64,000 nt of DNA from Gonatopus flavifemur (GCA_018340375.1 JAFFJZ010000006.1:21458001-21522000), one strand, 5' to 3'. Counted from the first letter of the stretch, positions 23,801 to 50,454 are shown. Notes: generated from the letters alone by a model not told the origin. Program-made: numbers and translations.

Positions 23801-26571
23801 CGATTGTACACAATTTTGAACGTTAAACAATGACATTGAGAGGTGTGTGTGTGTGTACATGCATTTTGTTGAGGCATAAACTGATATTCTTTATTCGTTT
23901 TTGCAGAGAGATGATGATAGTGTTCGTTTACGATACCGCGAGGTGTTGTAAGGAAGAAGATGATCCTGCCGATGCTGTTATGTATTTTCACCCAGCTTGG
24001 GTCTCGCCGACCCAAAGGCTCGCTTTGGCGGGTCAATTGATGGGCGTTAATCAGTTCTTCTCCACGTCGTTTTCTCCTCCACGATCTATCTCCTTGCAGG
24101 GTGGAAAATTCGTGCTAAAAAAATTTGGTCAATACATGCTGGTGAGCGATGATTATCATATTCAATTCAATTTTTCTGTTCGACAAAATAAGAAAATCAA
24201 ATAATATTCGATGCAAGTAGAAATGCTGTTATTTTTATCGATAATTATGTACACTGATATGCACTTGTATACAACAATTAATTAATTAATTCTCAAAGAA
24301 AAGAAGAAATTATCAAGAAGCAATTAATCTGTCAACGATGACCGTTTTATTCGCAATAAAACAGTCCAGTGAAATGACATAATTCAACCTTGATTATTCA
24401 ATCTTTTATGTAACTTGATTATCAGTATTGTACACCCAATTGTATGTTTTGTAATTGATTTTTCAGGCCGTTGGCACCGATAGGAATATTCACGATTGGA
24501 TTCTGGAAAGACGAGCAGATACTTTGGATTCTATGCTTAAATTTTTTCATTGTGATTTAGCCAGAGTGTCGGAATCATTCAACAATGATAGGAATAAATT
24601 CACCGAGAAATTGTATCAAATGTTCGAAACGTATTTGCCAATTCTTCAATATAGTGCCAATTTATTTTCCAACATTCCCATGATTATACTCCCCAAGGTG
24701 TGTAAGGTTTCAAAAACAAATAAGAATACTTTTTGTTATATTATACATAACGAATTATTCATCAAATTACAGACTGCTAGTAATGTATTTTTGAAAGCCA
24801 GGCACGTATTACAGTATTGCCAAGAGACAAATGGAATCTTGGGTGGAGCTTTGTTCTATAACAATAAGTAAGACGATGATAATTTAAATATTCATTTTTT
24901 TGTTCTTATTGTTATATAAAGTATTGATATAATTGTGATGATATTTCAGAGTAATCGCCACGCAACTGAGTTCTGAATTGACAAAACAAATAGTGATAAC
25001 CGATCCATACAGAATAAAGGTAAAATTATGATTCGACTAGGAAAATTTTGTTTTGTTCAATAATGTAATTTTGCTGTTTTTTAATTAGTCACCTGCCGAA
25101 CGTATCCCGACAGAATTCCACTTGCCAGTTGGAGTTCAATTATTAACGGTGTACATCGATCATAAACAGTTTATAAAACTTGTACAAGAGGCCAACAAAG
25201 AACGGTGTTATAGTTCTTATTTGGATTCCGTTGCCAAGAAAACTGTATTGAGGAAGGTAAGAAATCTACCAATGTCTTTTAGTGTGGAAAATTTACAAAA
25301 TCATACATTATTTTCACGATGATTCGTTATTGCAGACATTATCGAAGAATAGTATAAAAGAGCAATACGCGTCGGGTATGAAACGCGATGTTTCAAGAAT
25401 ATTCACGGTACCCGAAGAAAGTGAATTAGATTCCTCGAATTACAACGATACCAGCCAACATTACGTCCCATCTTTACCTCAAACGATGTACAACTCTCCG
25501 ATAAAACGCAATAAACAACAAGAACAAAATAAACCGAGCGACCGTCCAAAAACTACAAACCCATCCACCCCGAGTGTATGCTCGACCCCGTTGAAGGACG
25601 TGAATAAGGTATTGCATGGAACCGCGCTTCTGATTTGTAACACCACGGAAGAAGAAGAGATAGCTTCGCAAAAGCAAGACGTGGACGATATTCCTGACGT
25701 TGTCAAAGAAGCTCTCAGATGTAAACGTTTAAACAAGTTAAGAAACGCGGTTAAAGACAGCAACAACGCTTCTCTGAAACCCAAAGACTGTAATAAACGA
25801 AGTTTGAGTATGTCGGATCTGGAAACATCGTTGAAAAAGTATTCCAATAGCGTAACCTTGCGAACTTACAGCATCGGTTTGCCAAAATTGAACGAAGATT
25901 TACAAATCGACGACATGGATCAAGCACAGGAGAATAAATTTCAGAATTTGAAAAGAAGATCCTTCCACACCATCACAGATCCTTATTATCCGGTGTTTCG
26001 ATCCGATGGTTTGGCTGTTTCAAAATCCCTTTACGATCAATACATTTCGTCTCATTACAAAGAGCTCAAAGAGGAACAGAGCCAAGCGAGTAAATTCAAT
26101 CATTCTACTAACAATCCTTCGACTAAATTATTAGAAAATTTGAACGAGAAGTTGAGCAATGGCACTCAAATGAACTCGAAAACGAATCTCGTTGAATCTA
26201 AAACTCATAACGAAGAGGATAACAAAACCTTGGATAACAAAAGTAAGCAAGAGTTGTATCGAAGATCGATGAGTTTGCCGTTGAAACCGCTAAACGTTAT
26301 GGACAACGGTAACGACGATAGGAGAAAATCTACCTCGGAATGTGGCGGTAATGTGTACGATTTTTTACAAAAGAGAAAACTCGATGGTTTACAGTTGACT
26401 CCTTTGATGTCCAAGTTGAGTTTATTGGCGGACGAGAGAACTAGCGGATTTTGCAGTAGAGAAACAACGCCTAGTGAATTTCGCGATCTTTCCGGGTTCT
26501 CAACCGCCACGAATCATCTGATCAAACAGAAATTGGAAATCGCTGAAGGAAGCAAAGAGTCGGCAGTCGGA

Positions 26572-26604
<33 letters not shown>

Positions 26605-27312
26605 CTCGTCGACGAGGATTGGACGATCCCCGCGAATAAAGATGAAACGGCATCCCTCGAGAAAGTAGAATTATTTCTCTGTGGTCATCAAAATATGGTT
26701 TTGATTCTACTCATGGAGAATGGAACTGCCAATAATCCAGATTTAATACACACGCTTGTGAGTCGAGAAACTAAACGTGGTGTGTTTTTGTTGTCTTTTT
26801 CATCTTGAGAATTTGATCCTTGTATTATTTGTTTTAGTGGCAAACGTGTATCGACACGTTAGGACAATTGGAAGCACGTTTACAACAGTGTTTGGATCCC
26901 CTACCTTCGAATGAAAATAAGGAATTGTATAGTGTGTTGAGTATAGATCCCAAGTGGGATACGGTACATCGATCGGGATTGTGGGGAGTCACGGAATTGG
27001 ATATCGTTTCTTCTCTCCACGATAGATTCACCAAGACCAGTAATCTCACGGAGATTGTTGTGAGGTAATTCAAACGATTTTTTATATTCATTTGTGTGGG
27101 ACTTTGAATAAGAAAATTTATCATTTGTACCCCGCAGAACGGAAGATACTGTTGTTTATGGAAATCAATGTGGCAAATTGGAGACATTTTATCAACAAGC
27201 GGTCGCATCCGATTGTTCCGGAGGACTTCCCACTCCTGCGGATGTGATGGGAGTTGTATCCCTCAAAGCTAAACGCAGACTAGAACGAGACCACGGAATC
27301 GTGTTGTTATAA
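20886..27312 (+). CDS. HPS4: Hermansky-Pudlak syndrome 4 protein homologue (BLOC-3 subunit)
   Basis: Nine coding exons: 20886-20893, 23907-24141, 24467-24697, 24773-24867, 24950-25019, 25089-25256, 25336-26757, 26838-27064 and 27138-27312 (TAA), about 876 residues. The first exon supplies only ATG GCA AA and joins in phase to give MAKEMMIVFVYDT; if that exon is wrong the start is the ATG at 23911. The N-terminus (MMIVFVYDTARC..DDPADAVMYFHP..AGQLMGVNQFF) is the CCZ1/HPS4-type longin domain. The large exon 7 is mostly low-complexity, Ser/Lys/Glu-rich linker with an acidic run (SEGEGEGEDEDLVDEDW). The C-terminal exons form the last longin-like domain (QTCIDTLGQLEARL...). In animals HPS4 pairs with HPS1 as a guanine-nucleotide exchange factor for Rab32/Rab38 in lysosome-related organelle biogenesis. 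The remote first exon is the weakest part of the model. Confidence 0.88.
22378..22460 (-). repeat. Dispersed repeat (AACCTGATTNGATTAAACCCGATA), reverse copy
   Basis: AATCAGGTTTTATCGGGTTTAATCAAATTGAACTAG followed by CTATAATCTACTAATTTT is the reverse complement of sequence at about 45025-45115 and shares the TAGATTATAGTA segment with 37843-37921. A small interspersed family. Confidence 0.5.
22805..23082 (+). repeat. Dispersed repeat, copy 2
   Basis: This is a diverged direct copy of 5780-6060: CATGAATATCATACTAGAATATTCCC, TTTCAATCCGTATCCACCGGG, AAAAACCCAGTG and GGTTGGACCCACAGATGCCAA occur in the same order. It lies within HPS4 intron 1. Confidence 0.6.
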
Positions 27313-29918
27313 ATTTCATGACAAACAGAAAGTAACGCTATTCAATTATCGGCAATGCATTATTTTAAAGCTTTAGAAGAGACGTTTTATAATATTAGGA
27401 AATTTCAACGTATTTATATATTGTTATATTCCACATTAGAATCTTTGTTGATATTCCTTTTAACATTAAGTTCACAGTTTTAATACAAAGTATTCAGAAT
27501 GAATGAATAATACAAAATGTTTTGTTTCGTCCATTCATTCGTATGGGATTTATGAATAACGACTGGATGAGAAACATTTTGTCTTTGTTAAAAGAGAAGA
27601 TTCAGTGCTTGGATAACTTTCTCTTTTCTACCATCATTTTTAAAGAGAATTCAAAATATGAAATCTGTCCACCGACAATCCATCCACAATTCAATGAATT
27701 ATATCATAGTGGTTTTTTTTTATACATACATCTTTGTATCTTTCACAAGAAACGATTTTATATTGAAATGAAAATGAAACCGGTATTATTCCTTCTCGTT
27801 ATTCATTCACGATAAGTTTTTAATGTTTTTCTTTTTTATTTATGTATAAATCAAAATCTTTCTATCGAATACAGGAGTTACATTATTGATATTGTTATTC
27901 GATTTAGAAGTAAAAATCTGATGTTAATGAGTAACGTAAGTGTATGATGTAGCAAACGCATGTTATTATTATTATTCTATGTTTTTGTTGACTATTCTGT
28001 ACATTTATAACAATCCAGTTTGTACATATCCAGTGTAATTTTTATGATTAATCGGTATGTATTGATGTGATGTTTTTAGATGTAGCCGCAAAAACGATTA
28101 CCGAACGATTACGATGATCTTTGATCGATAGAAATTTTGAATATATAAGTTTGATGTATGATGGAAGTCTCAAAGTGGACTCAAAGTCGTAATTACGACA
28201 CGATAAACTAAGATCATTTTAATTTATCTTTTTAAGAAAAACAAAAATCAGCAGATTTTTAATCTATGTTTTCATCTATTATTGTTCGAGGAACGGAAGA
28301 AAGTTAGTGCTTTGTCGATACCACATAATGGTGCTTAAAATAGTAACAATCGTTTTTATTATTATTCTCATTATTATTGTTATTTTATCATTTTGTTTGT
28401 TTTGTTATGATGAAAATTTTGGTTATCTCGTGGAGAATATCATTGAATGAAAGGTTGCATCTTTGTAAATATATATACATATACGCGTACATAAAAAAAT
28501 GATAGACGAATGTCAGTTTTATTCATGAAAGAATGACGACAAAAGGCGTATTAAAGTAATAATGTTTATCGTAACCTTCACTCTTGTGTTTTGAAAACCA
28601 CAGCCTTTTACCAAGTTTTTTCAACATTTGTAAAATTCAACATATCATCTATTATTTATATCTCGTAAATTTAAGATTCTTCAATTATTTTTTAACTGTT
28701 TTCATATTACGAATAATGATGATAATCATTGAAATCTTCCAACATTTGTATTCTATTGAAGAGGTTGTGAAAATTTAGAAATTTATTATCAGAATCTTTC
28801 AACGTTTTTCTTTTCCGAAATGTATTATGAATTTTATGCTATGTCAATGTTATGCGATCTGTTCAAGTTTCTCTTCTTACGGGGAAACAAATAAAACCGT
28901 ATGGAGACGATTGATCTATTCATTTCACTGTTTTATTCAATTCGGAATATGAAGCACCTGCTTGAAGAATAAATTGAAAAGTACTCTAAATTAATAAGTT
29001 GTTTATCGACTTTATTATCCTTCGAGGTCGCTATAAATCGTTTGTTTGCGAATAGTAAAATTTCTTTCCAACGTTATGCATGAAATGTTTATTAATGAAT
29101 ATTCATTAGCTCGGAAACCGGGATTAGATAAAAACAACTTACTTGTTTGTCAGTTATTCTCATTGATCTAATGTATAACAAAAGTAGGATCATGTATATA
29201 CTTTTTCCGCTTCGATTGTTCGTTTATTTTTATAGTTCTCCAAATTTTCTCATGAAATGGCATGAATTTTCGTTCATAAATTTACAATGATAAAATATTA
29301 GTTGACTAGAAATGAGGAAATACCAGTGTAATTCATTTTATTTGAAATAAGAAAAAAGTATCACGAAGAGAGGACTTTATTTAAACGAAATTAAACGAAT
29401 TGTTAATCATTAAGGTATCGAAATTAAAAGGTTTCTTGAACTCAATTTCATAGAGAAACCAGTCTGCAAAACTGTCCTCGTGTGGAAACATAAACCAGCA
29501 TCAACGTGGTGTCAATATTTTTCCAATACATGGAAATCAAAATCGAAAAAGAGGAAATGTGGGATAAGCATTGAAAGAACGAGAATTTTGTTTACACACG
29601 TAGAGGAATTTAGCTCGTGGAGGTAATAATGACGTTTTTCAGAGACGAGCCTACCTCGTTTGCATTTTAAGATATCAACTGGATTGTATGTTGCAAAACC
29701 TGATCTAGAATCAACAGGAATATAATGAATGATTTATCCAACTATGACGATTCTGGAGATGAATAAACAAGCCCTCTTAACGAACCAATGAATGTAAAGC
29801 TGCTATTTCCCGATTGGATCTCGAGATCATTTAAAGGAGAGCTGATTCAAGGTTTGGATTATTGAAAAATTGAAAGTCTCTTGATTCGGTTCTTGAGGTG
29901 GTGTATCGAAAAAGTGTC
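27313..29918. other. Intergenic region between HPS4 and Hpd
   Basis: AT-rich sequence with short ATT/TTA runs (27960-27980, 28370-28395). The HPS4 3' UTR should begin here; one AATAAA lies at 28890-28895. The 29919 region must hold the Hpd 5' UTR. No supported coding exon or inverted-repeat element was seen. Confidence 0.4.
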
Positions 29919-42975
<13,057 letters not shown>

Positions 42976-43175
42976 CCAAATCTACAAAAACAAAAAGAAT
43001 CGCTGAATTTCAATGAATTAGAAATGTGAATTTCATTTGGAAGTGACTCAACTTCGTACAAATACGTCCAGAAGTAAATCAATCAATTCAAAATAGTTGC
43101 ACATATTGTATTTAACAGCCAACCTATGTATTACAAAAATACGTAGCATTAAGATATAAAATATATTACAATAAA
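42976..43175 (+). terminator. Hpd 3' UTR with polyadenylation signal
   Basis: A short AT-rich sequence follows the Hpd stop, with AATAAA at 43170-43175. The remaining 43176-43810 is AT-rich and would contain the 3' UTR of the distal Ntf-2 isoform on the opposite strand. Confidence 0.5.
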
Positions 43176-43810
43176 TTTTGGACTTTAGAAACGTGTAATG
43201 TCGTGTATGTGTACAGGTGAAATGTTGTATACAGATAAATGGATGTTTCGATGGGAATGAGAATTTTATGAGTGTTCGTTAAAGCATTGTGATGTTACGT
43301 TACGAGTAATATATACCGATACATTCGCTTGTTTGTTCACTTATTGTTTATCACCATATACACGCACAAATGGAAAAAGAGAATTTAAAACAACAAAAAA
43401 AAAAGTGTAAAATGTAGAAGACAAATTCAAAGCAATTGCAATTACATTAAAATGTAGCTTTTATTGTTGTTGGTTGCTCTTTTCTTGTTGTATAGCCAAA
43501 TTTGTAAGCAAAATTGTAAGAAAAACAAGAATTTATTCACGTCATTGAACGAAAACATAGTTTCGGAGACACAATTGTTTCTCTTTGTTTGTTTTTGTTT
43601 CTTTCTTGGAAAGAAAAAGAATAATAATATTAATAATAATAGTACAGATTAACGACGATGTTAATGTTTTTCAAACAAATGGAATAATAATATAAAAAAA
43701 AAAGAAACCGATATTTTAGAGAAAAATTCATGATTCTTCTCAGGATTGATTGCCTATTTAGTCCTAAAGAACACTGGCAGACAGGGATGTGTGTTTTTGT
43801 TTATTTCTCT

Positions 43811-43924
43811 TCATGCGCTATCGTGAATGCCAAGGCGGAAGATATCGTGCTGACAGAAAAATGAAGTTCCCAAAGGCTTCAGCACAAATATTTGTGAGAA
43901 AGCGTGTGGTGGATCATCGTCTGC
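43811..43924 (-). other. Ntf-2: Ntf-2 alternative last exon, distal copy (4b)
   Basis: After acceptor ttattacag it reads ADDDPPHAFSQIFVLKPLGT then SFFCQHDIFRLGIHDSA and TGA. It aligns without gaps to exon 4a. Differences include Thr/Ala at its first residue, Val-to-Cys in FFVQ, and LALHDTV versus LGIHDSA at the end. Confidence 0.9.
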
Positions 43925-46900
43925 CTGTAATAAAACAAATATTAGTCATTCATTTAGTCATATATCATAAATACTTTTTAATTCTAATTGAATCTTTTCT
44001 CTTCTCTAGCAAGAATTTGTTAGGTTTGATCGACTCCCACATATTTACACTTCATATCCAAGTATCGGGTTAGATTCATTTGTTCATGCGAATATATATT
44101 ACGGTATTTGCATCAACGGTTGTTAATGAACATTAAAAATTCTCAAACTAAATTCAACGAGGGTCGAAAAACATTCAGAAAAACGCAATTATGTAACTTA
44201 CTGTAAAAATTGAATACCTTAAAAGAGATCAGTCAACGCTGAATATTATGAGAATCACGATTTTGATTTTGTTTTTTTGTTTCAAACACTGGATGTCGAA
44301 TCGATGTGATATCAATGCTTCTTGCAAACCACAGAGTGGTTCAATCATATTTTAAACCGCTACTTGTATCAAAAATCAAAATATTAAAATTAAAATTGCG
44401 TGATCTAAATATCTTCATTGATGGAAATAACGATTCTTTTTTGTACAAAAAATGAAAATAATTATAAATTCCAATTTTCAGGTAACATGGTTGTTATTAT
44501 TTTCTTTTTCTTTCAACAACCTCGATTCGTGTATTCCAAATTCATATATACATATATATATATATATTATTTTTCACATTCCAATGAGTTCAGTAATTTT
44601 GATATTTTTCTTTCTACCGCTTTTCGATATTCCTCCAATAATAAATTGTAATAAATATTAAATTCGATTCCAATCTTATCTGAAAATTGACAAGTCTTTA
44701 TTTCTAATCCTTCACCGAGACAATAATTTGCTTAAAAAAAATGTAACGCATATGAAAAAATATTTAACCAAAGACAAAGTTTATTATAAATAGTGAATGT
44801 TTGTGAGATTTTGGTAGTTGCGCCAACCTCAAACTACGATTTTAATATCTTCATACATGTGAGAAAAACAAAGCAGTTTGAAAGCAATGGAAAAACAAAA
44901 AACAGAAATACTTGGATTCGAATGAAACGATCAAGGGAAATTTTGTGACATGAATCTAACCGTGAGACGATTTTCAGGACAACTTGTGTTTTTTGTTTCC
45001 ATTCCTATACAATCTTTCCTGAAATCATACGATGAAAATTCAAAATTAATAGATTATAGTAGAAATCATTACACAAAACCTAGTCCGATTTGATTAAACC
45101 CGATAGAACCTGATGATTTTTCTCCAACCCTGACAACAATAACACTGTGTATGAAACTATCAATTTTCCATTCATCCAGTCGCTCAATGAAATTACAACT
45201 GAAATTTTGACCTACGCTCATCATTTTCTGAATAGCGTGACGAAGGATGATCGAAGTTTCGCAAAGAATCGTCTTTTAGTCACAATAAAATGAAAAAGAA
45301 AAAAACCAAAAGAAAATATGAGGATCGAAAAGGATGAAAGCGAGCAGGCTGATAAAAATAAGCATTGCCAAAAGAGTATAGTGAAATTATTTTCACGCTT
45401 GCCTCTTAACACCACAATTGTACGGAGAGATCAACAGTTGATCAAGTTGGTACCCGATAGCCTAAACCGTGTCGTGTAACGCAAGTCTGAAGATGTCGTG
45501 CTGCACAAAAAAGCTGGTGCCGATTGGTTTCAGGACAAAAGTCTGGATGTATGCGTGAGGCTGATCGTCATCGGTCTGCCCAATATCATCAACAATCACT
45601 GACTGAGTTTTCTCTTATATCATCTTCTTCGCGTAGGTGTAGAGATGGGTATATATAGAGAGATAGTCGCTGGACATTAGCCATAACTTATGTCTACCTT
45701 CGATAACGAGGCAGCACAAATACGTCAGACAATATTAAATGTATAAGAGAAAAAAATACTACATCGAGAGTTGAACAAAAATATAGAACACTTACATTAA
45801 TAACCTAATAATTTAGGTTTTGTTCCATCGACAAAGCATAAATAGTAAAAAGTATTATTCTTTTTGACATTTGTTTAGAATTTTTGTTCAGCTCCGAATG
45901 AGTCTGAAAATTCAAATAATATGTGTCCAGCTTAATCAACGAGAGGAACAACATATGGCGCGGAAGAAAGATGGTTTTGCCAAGCTATTTTCAAGTCATT
46001 CGCTTTAGAAATTTGATCGAATCGATCAAGTTCTGTATTCAAGGGGATCCCATTGATAAATATATTATAAATAAAATTTCAAAAATCAACCAGCCAAACT
46101 TCGGTTTGTCTCATTTTATTGAATTATCTTTTATCTTGGTAGAGGATTTATAGGATCTCCTTGAAGAATAAAATTGAAACACGTTTTACCGGTTGCAAAA
46201 AACATGTGGGTACTAATTTGAGAAAGAATAGTAAGTTTTTAAACACCTTTGCCAACCGTGCAACACCTCTCTTCTTCACCATGGGCCAAAAAATCCAACA
46301 TAGCGTACGTTTGATGACTTATAATCGATGATGAATCATTCGCTTGATTCGTTGCGATTAGAATTATAGTTTGATTCATATACAAAAATAGCAAAATAAA
46401 AGAAAAAAAACGACTGAACCGATTGGAATGATGAAAGAATTGTATTTTGGTACAATGTGAATTGCTGTGAAGGAGTAGTTTTCTATTGTACGATAGCCTG
46501 ATTGTGAATTGGTTTCAACGACATGATTAAAAATTCAATTCAAACATTGCATTTACTGTTTTTGCAAGATTGAAACTATGAGGAGAGAGATTTAATATCG
46601 ATAAGAATATTTTTCTGTGATTCTTCATGCCAATGAAACTAATTCTGAGGTATGTATTATGAGAGTAATGAAACCGACGCTTACCAAAGTGAGAATAATT
46701 TGAATAACAGTGCGGGAATAAATATCTACTGAAGCAAGGATTTCCCTAAAACTATACCTTTTACCACAACTGTATATGTATGAAATATATTCTTCCTTAC
46801 CTGCAGCCTTCCTAAAACGTTAATGAGTACACCACCATCGAACATGGGTTGCGAATCGATCGCCGTTATTATTCGATTAATTTTTTGAAACGTTAGACTC

Positions 46901-47754
46901 TGTAAAAACATAAAACTAAGATGAAAGTAGGAAAAAATATATGTTTCACTTACATAATGAATCCTGATTCTATGAAATTTCTTAATATTGCGTTTAAAAT
47001 GATAAAACTGTCCATATTTTCATCATATTGAACATTAAAGAGCTCTTTTGATTCAAAATTTTGAAAAATACAGAAGATCTTGAAGAAAAAACTACCAACG
47101 AATGAAGACATCTTCTCCAAGCGCCTTGTGTATCATCTTAAACTGTGTATATACTGGAACGACTAGATCCCAGACCCTATTCTTTTCAGTATCTTTCGAT
47201 TATACTGGTTTGAGTTCTCATTTCAGTACGTAAAATAGAATTCAATAGCATCCATTTGTAAGAATTTGAACGAAAAATGTAGATGAGAATGAGATCAGTG
47301 CCCAAATATTTAACCTAACTTTTGAGTTATATGGTCAATAGATGAAAAAAAGAAACTACGTTTTCATAATTGAAAATGGAAATCTATAAATGTGCATATA
47401 TACGCAGAAACTTTCGCATATATACATATAGAAGAATGGATATATGCATTTGAATTTGATAGTTGAAAATTACTAAGCAACTATAAATCAACTCACAGTC
47501 AGTTTTTCCATAATCTTGATAGCACCTTGGATTTGAAGACCTTCGAATGTCATAAAGGAAGATTCCGTCTGCGAATATAACTTTCAGTTAACAAACTGGA
47601 GATAATTGAAGAAGTTTTAACAGAAAAGTGTGAAAAATGTACTCACGTTATACATGTTTATTAAATTCGGCCTCTGAGCGGGATCATCGAACAAAGCGTA
47701 ATACTGTTGTACAAAGCCTTTTCCAATGGCTTCGTACGACGGGTTTAGCGTCAT
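43811..47754 (-). CDS. Ntf-2: Nuclear transport factor 2
   Basis: Exons 47754-47647, 47568-47497 and 46899-46801 (36+24+33 residues, all phase 0) are followed by one of two 114-bp last exons: 45575-45462 or 43924-43811. Either gives a 130-residue protein, the normal NTF2 length. The start MTLNPSYEAIGKGFVQQYYA and the motif FDDPAQRPNLINMYN are typical. NTF2 is a dimer that binds FxFG nucleoporins and RanGDP and returns Ran to the nucleus. The gene shares a 664-bp head-to-head interval with the F-box/kelch gene and is tail to tail with Hpd. Introns at 45576-46800 and 46900-47496 show nothing coding. Confidence 0.95.
45017..45131 (+). repeat. Dispersed repeat (ATCATACGATGAAAATTC), copy in Ntf-2 intron
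   Basis: It matches 37841-37921 in its first 45 bases and continues with AACCTAGTCCGATTTGATTAAACCCGATAGAACCTGAT, which matches 22378-22460 in reverse. This is the most complete of the three copies. Confidence 0.6.
45462..45575 (-). other. Ntf-2: Ntf-2 alternative last exon, proximal copy (4a)
   Basis: After acceptor gatattgggcag it reads TDDDQPHAYIQTFVLKPIGT then SFFVQHDIFRLALHDTV and TAG. It closely matches the usual NTF2 C-terminus. Same length and phase as exon 4b, so the choice is mutually exclusive (each has its own stop). Confidence 0.92.
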
Positions 47755-48417
47755 GGTAAAAAATTATTAATTATATTTACTACTTGTTTTCGGAAATAAT
47801 AAAAACGTACGTACCAGTTACAAGCAAGTGCAAGCTAACAGGAAACGAAATGCCGACCTATGATATCATCCTCAAATATCGGAACATCGAGTATGGTATC
47901 GATATAAATTTTGAAACTAACTTCATGAGGGAAAGTTAGTGACAAAATGGCGACTCCCCGTCGTCGTCATCTTTCACTGTTGCTATATTTGAATAAAAAG
48001 AGACGAGAATAGACGAGAGCATATATTTTTTTCATCCCACTCAACAGGACGACGACGCGTTTGGTCGATCCATGGGAAGAAGAAAAATTCACTTCTCTAG
48101 CATTCTCTAGTTCCTTTACGATGGCAAGCAATATGGATGATCGTAATCGTACGTCCAACGACCAAAAAGTGTCAAAAAGATATTGTTGCTGAAGAAGTAC
48201 AAATTTACAAGTGAAAACGAGTAGTATTATATTTCGAATTTGAAAATTCAGTATACGTTTTATAATGATGTGATTGAGAAATCATTAGCAATCGACAACC
48301 GTCCGAAAATAAAAAATAAATTACTTTCAGAAAATTTTTATTTTTGTCAAGACAACGGTAATGACTTTGTAGTGACAATTATCGATTTTACAATTATTTC
48401 GATTGGAATGCACAAAG
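47755..48417. promoter_or_regulatory. Bidirectional promoter interval, Ntf-2 / FBXO42
   Basis: The two start codons are 663 bp apart and diverge. The middle (47940-48130) is richer in CpG (CGACTCCCCGTCGTCGTC, GACGACGACGCG) than the flanks. Open frames here are short and I see no gene. The shared-promoter role is inferred from the layout. Confidence 0.5.
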
Positions 48418-50454
48418 ATGCAGTGTAAAATTGATGAATTGCCAGATGAATTGCTGGAGTATATTTTGAGTCTGATACCACCGTATAAAGATCTCGAAGG
48501 ATGTAAATTGGTTTCCAAGAGATGGTTTCGTGCTACCAGAAGTATGATTTATATGGATTATTTTGTTTGTGTCTTATTATTTAAGATTTGTATCTTTTCA
48601 CGTTTGAATTTAAATCTTCAGATGTTATCCAGCACAGTAAAGCGCATTTTCAAAAGTCAGTAGCGTATGGATCGCTTTTCTGGACTCCTTGGCCTGTCTC
48701 TGAATGGCTCAGGGTGGATGAATTGCCATGGATCAACAAACGACATTCGCACTCTGCCTGCACTTACGAAAACTCCATGTACGTCTTTGGCGGTTGTACG
48801 GCAACTTGTACAACTTTCAATGATCTGTGGAGGTTGGATTTAGATACCAGAAAATGGAGTAGACCTCCCACCGTAGGAAGTTATCCATCGCCAAAAGCTT
48901 GTGCTACTATGCTACATTATAAAAAACATTTTATCTTATTCGGAGGTTGGTCTTATCCTCCTTTATATCCGTTACATCAGGTAATGAATGATTTTTACAT
49001 TGATCGATGGTATTAATCGATTAGATGATAAAATACTCATAAAATATTTTCAGCAATGGAAATTATTCAACGAATTACACGTGTATTCTATAAAATTGAA
49101 CAAATGGACTGAAATACATCCTCTTGAAACACCACCTCCAACTTCCGCGCATTCCGCAACAATTCATGGAAATCTAATGGTGGTTTTTGGAGGGGTTTGT
49201 AACAATTGCAGGTAAAATTTACATTTATCTATTATTTGTTACATTGATTTATCGAATCAATGAATTATTTATATTACTTTGAGGTAGTTCCAATGACGTA
49301 TGGTGTTTGAATCTGGATTCTTACACTTGGCACGAGCAAGTTACATCTAGTTTGAAGCCACAAGGACGTTACGGACAGTCTCAAGTTGAATTAGATGATA
49401 AACATCTTCTAGTATTAGGTGAGAGGGATCGTTCATCGATATACAAGATATTATGTATGTTGAATATTATTGTGGATTAATTATTGTATCAGGAGGTTGC
49501 ACAGGGCCTAACGCTGCCATGGACGATGCATGGTTATTGGAAATGGAAGGACAGAGTTGGACTTGGAAAAAAGTGAATATACATCATACGGAATATGCAC
49601 CTACGCGTATATGGTGTCATCAAGCGTGTAAGGTATATATCGACTAATTTTCTGTTTTTCTCTTTGGTTAATATTCACGAATTGTAATTCAAGGTGGGCA
49701 ATTACATCGTGGTATTGAGTACAAAGAAGAAACAAACAAAACCAAATGATATGAGTATATCTTCAACAAAAGTACCTTATCAACGTCCAACGGTAAATCC
49801 AAACAGTTCGTTACAGGCAAGGTTGGTACAATCGAATCTAATCAGATTATAAATTCCTGGTCTTAAAATCTTGTATTCCTTAGTTCTTCCAGTTCTACGA
49901 CTCAAAAGAATTCCTCGAAAATCGATCACGATGAAAACGTAAACGGTCGTCACGGAATTTTGCCGAGATCTAACCCTCGATCATTTTCTACGATCTTTTC
50001 GCAATCTCCTTCCACCTCTTCAATGACAACCGCTCCTGTTTCAAAACCCCTCCCATTGCACAATGACAATACTTTGGGTATGTCAGCGTTTCGTGATGAA
50101 CCTTTGCGCAGTAATTCCAACAGCAATCGTCCACGTCAATTAGAGTTTTTGAGAAGAATGGAGGAGAGGATGAAGAATAAAAAAGCTCAAAATAAAGTTA
50201 AAAAATCAGAGAATACTTTAGCTATATTTGTACTGGATATTAGTAAAGTATTATCCGACGAGTGCAGTGCTTCATGGATTCCATTGAAGCAAAACAATCA
50301 AGTTGGACCGGATGAGAGAATACTTTATTCTTTAGTCGTCGGCAGAGGTGAATTGATAGTTTTCGGTGGAATCAAAAAAGAACAAACGCTTATTTCCGAT
50401 TCCGAGGTCTACAATGATCTCCTTTTTTTAAATCCTCCTCGATACATCATCTAA
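48418..50454 (+). CDS. FBXO42: F-box / kelch-repeat protein, FBXO42-like
   Basis: Seven coding exons: 48418-48541, 48622-48980, 49054-49211, 49288-49418, 49493-49632, 49694-49821 and 49884-50454 (TAA), 536 residues. Residues 3-45 form an F-box (IDELPDELLEYILSLIPPYK..CKLVSKRWF). Kelch repeats follow from about residue 70 to 320, with recurring YVFGG, ILFGG, VVFGG and LVLGG blades and spaced Trp residues (NDLWRLDL, NELHVYSI, NDVWCLNL). The C-terminal third is Ser/Asn-rich and basic, with a last blade-like segment (LIVFGGIKKE...DLLFLNPPR). The family acts as the substrate receptor of an SCF ubiquitin ligase; mammalian FBXO42 (JFK) targets p53. AATAAA at 50635. The N-terminal ATG is preceded by CAAAG. 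Confidence 0.9.

Noticed and set aside
25474..26510. Minus-strand open frames of 67-122 codons
   Set aside because: They are antisense to the long HPS4 exon 7.
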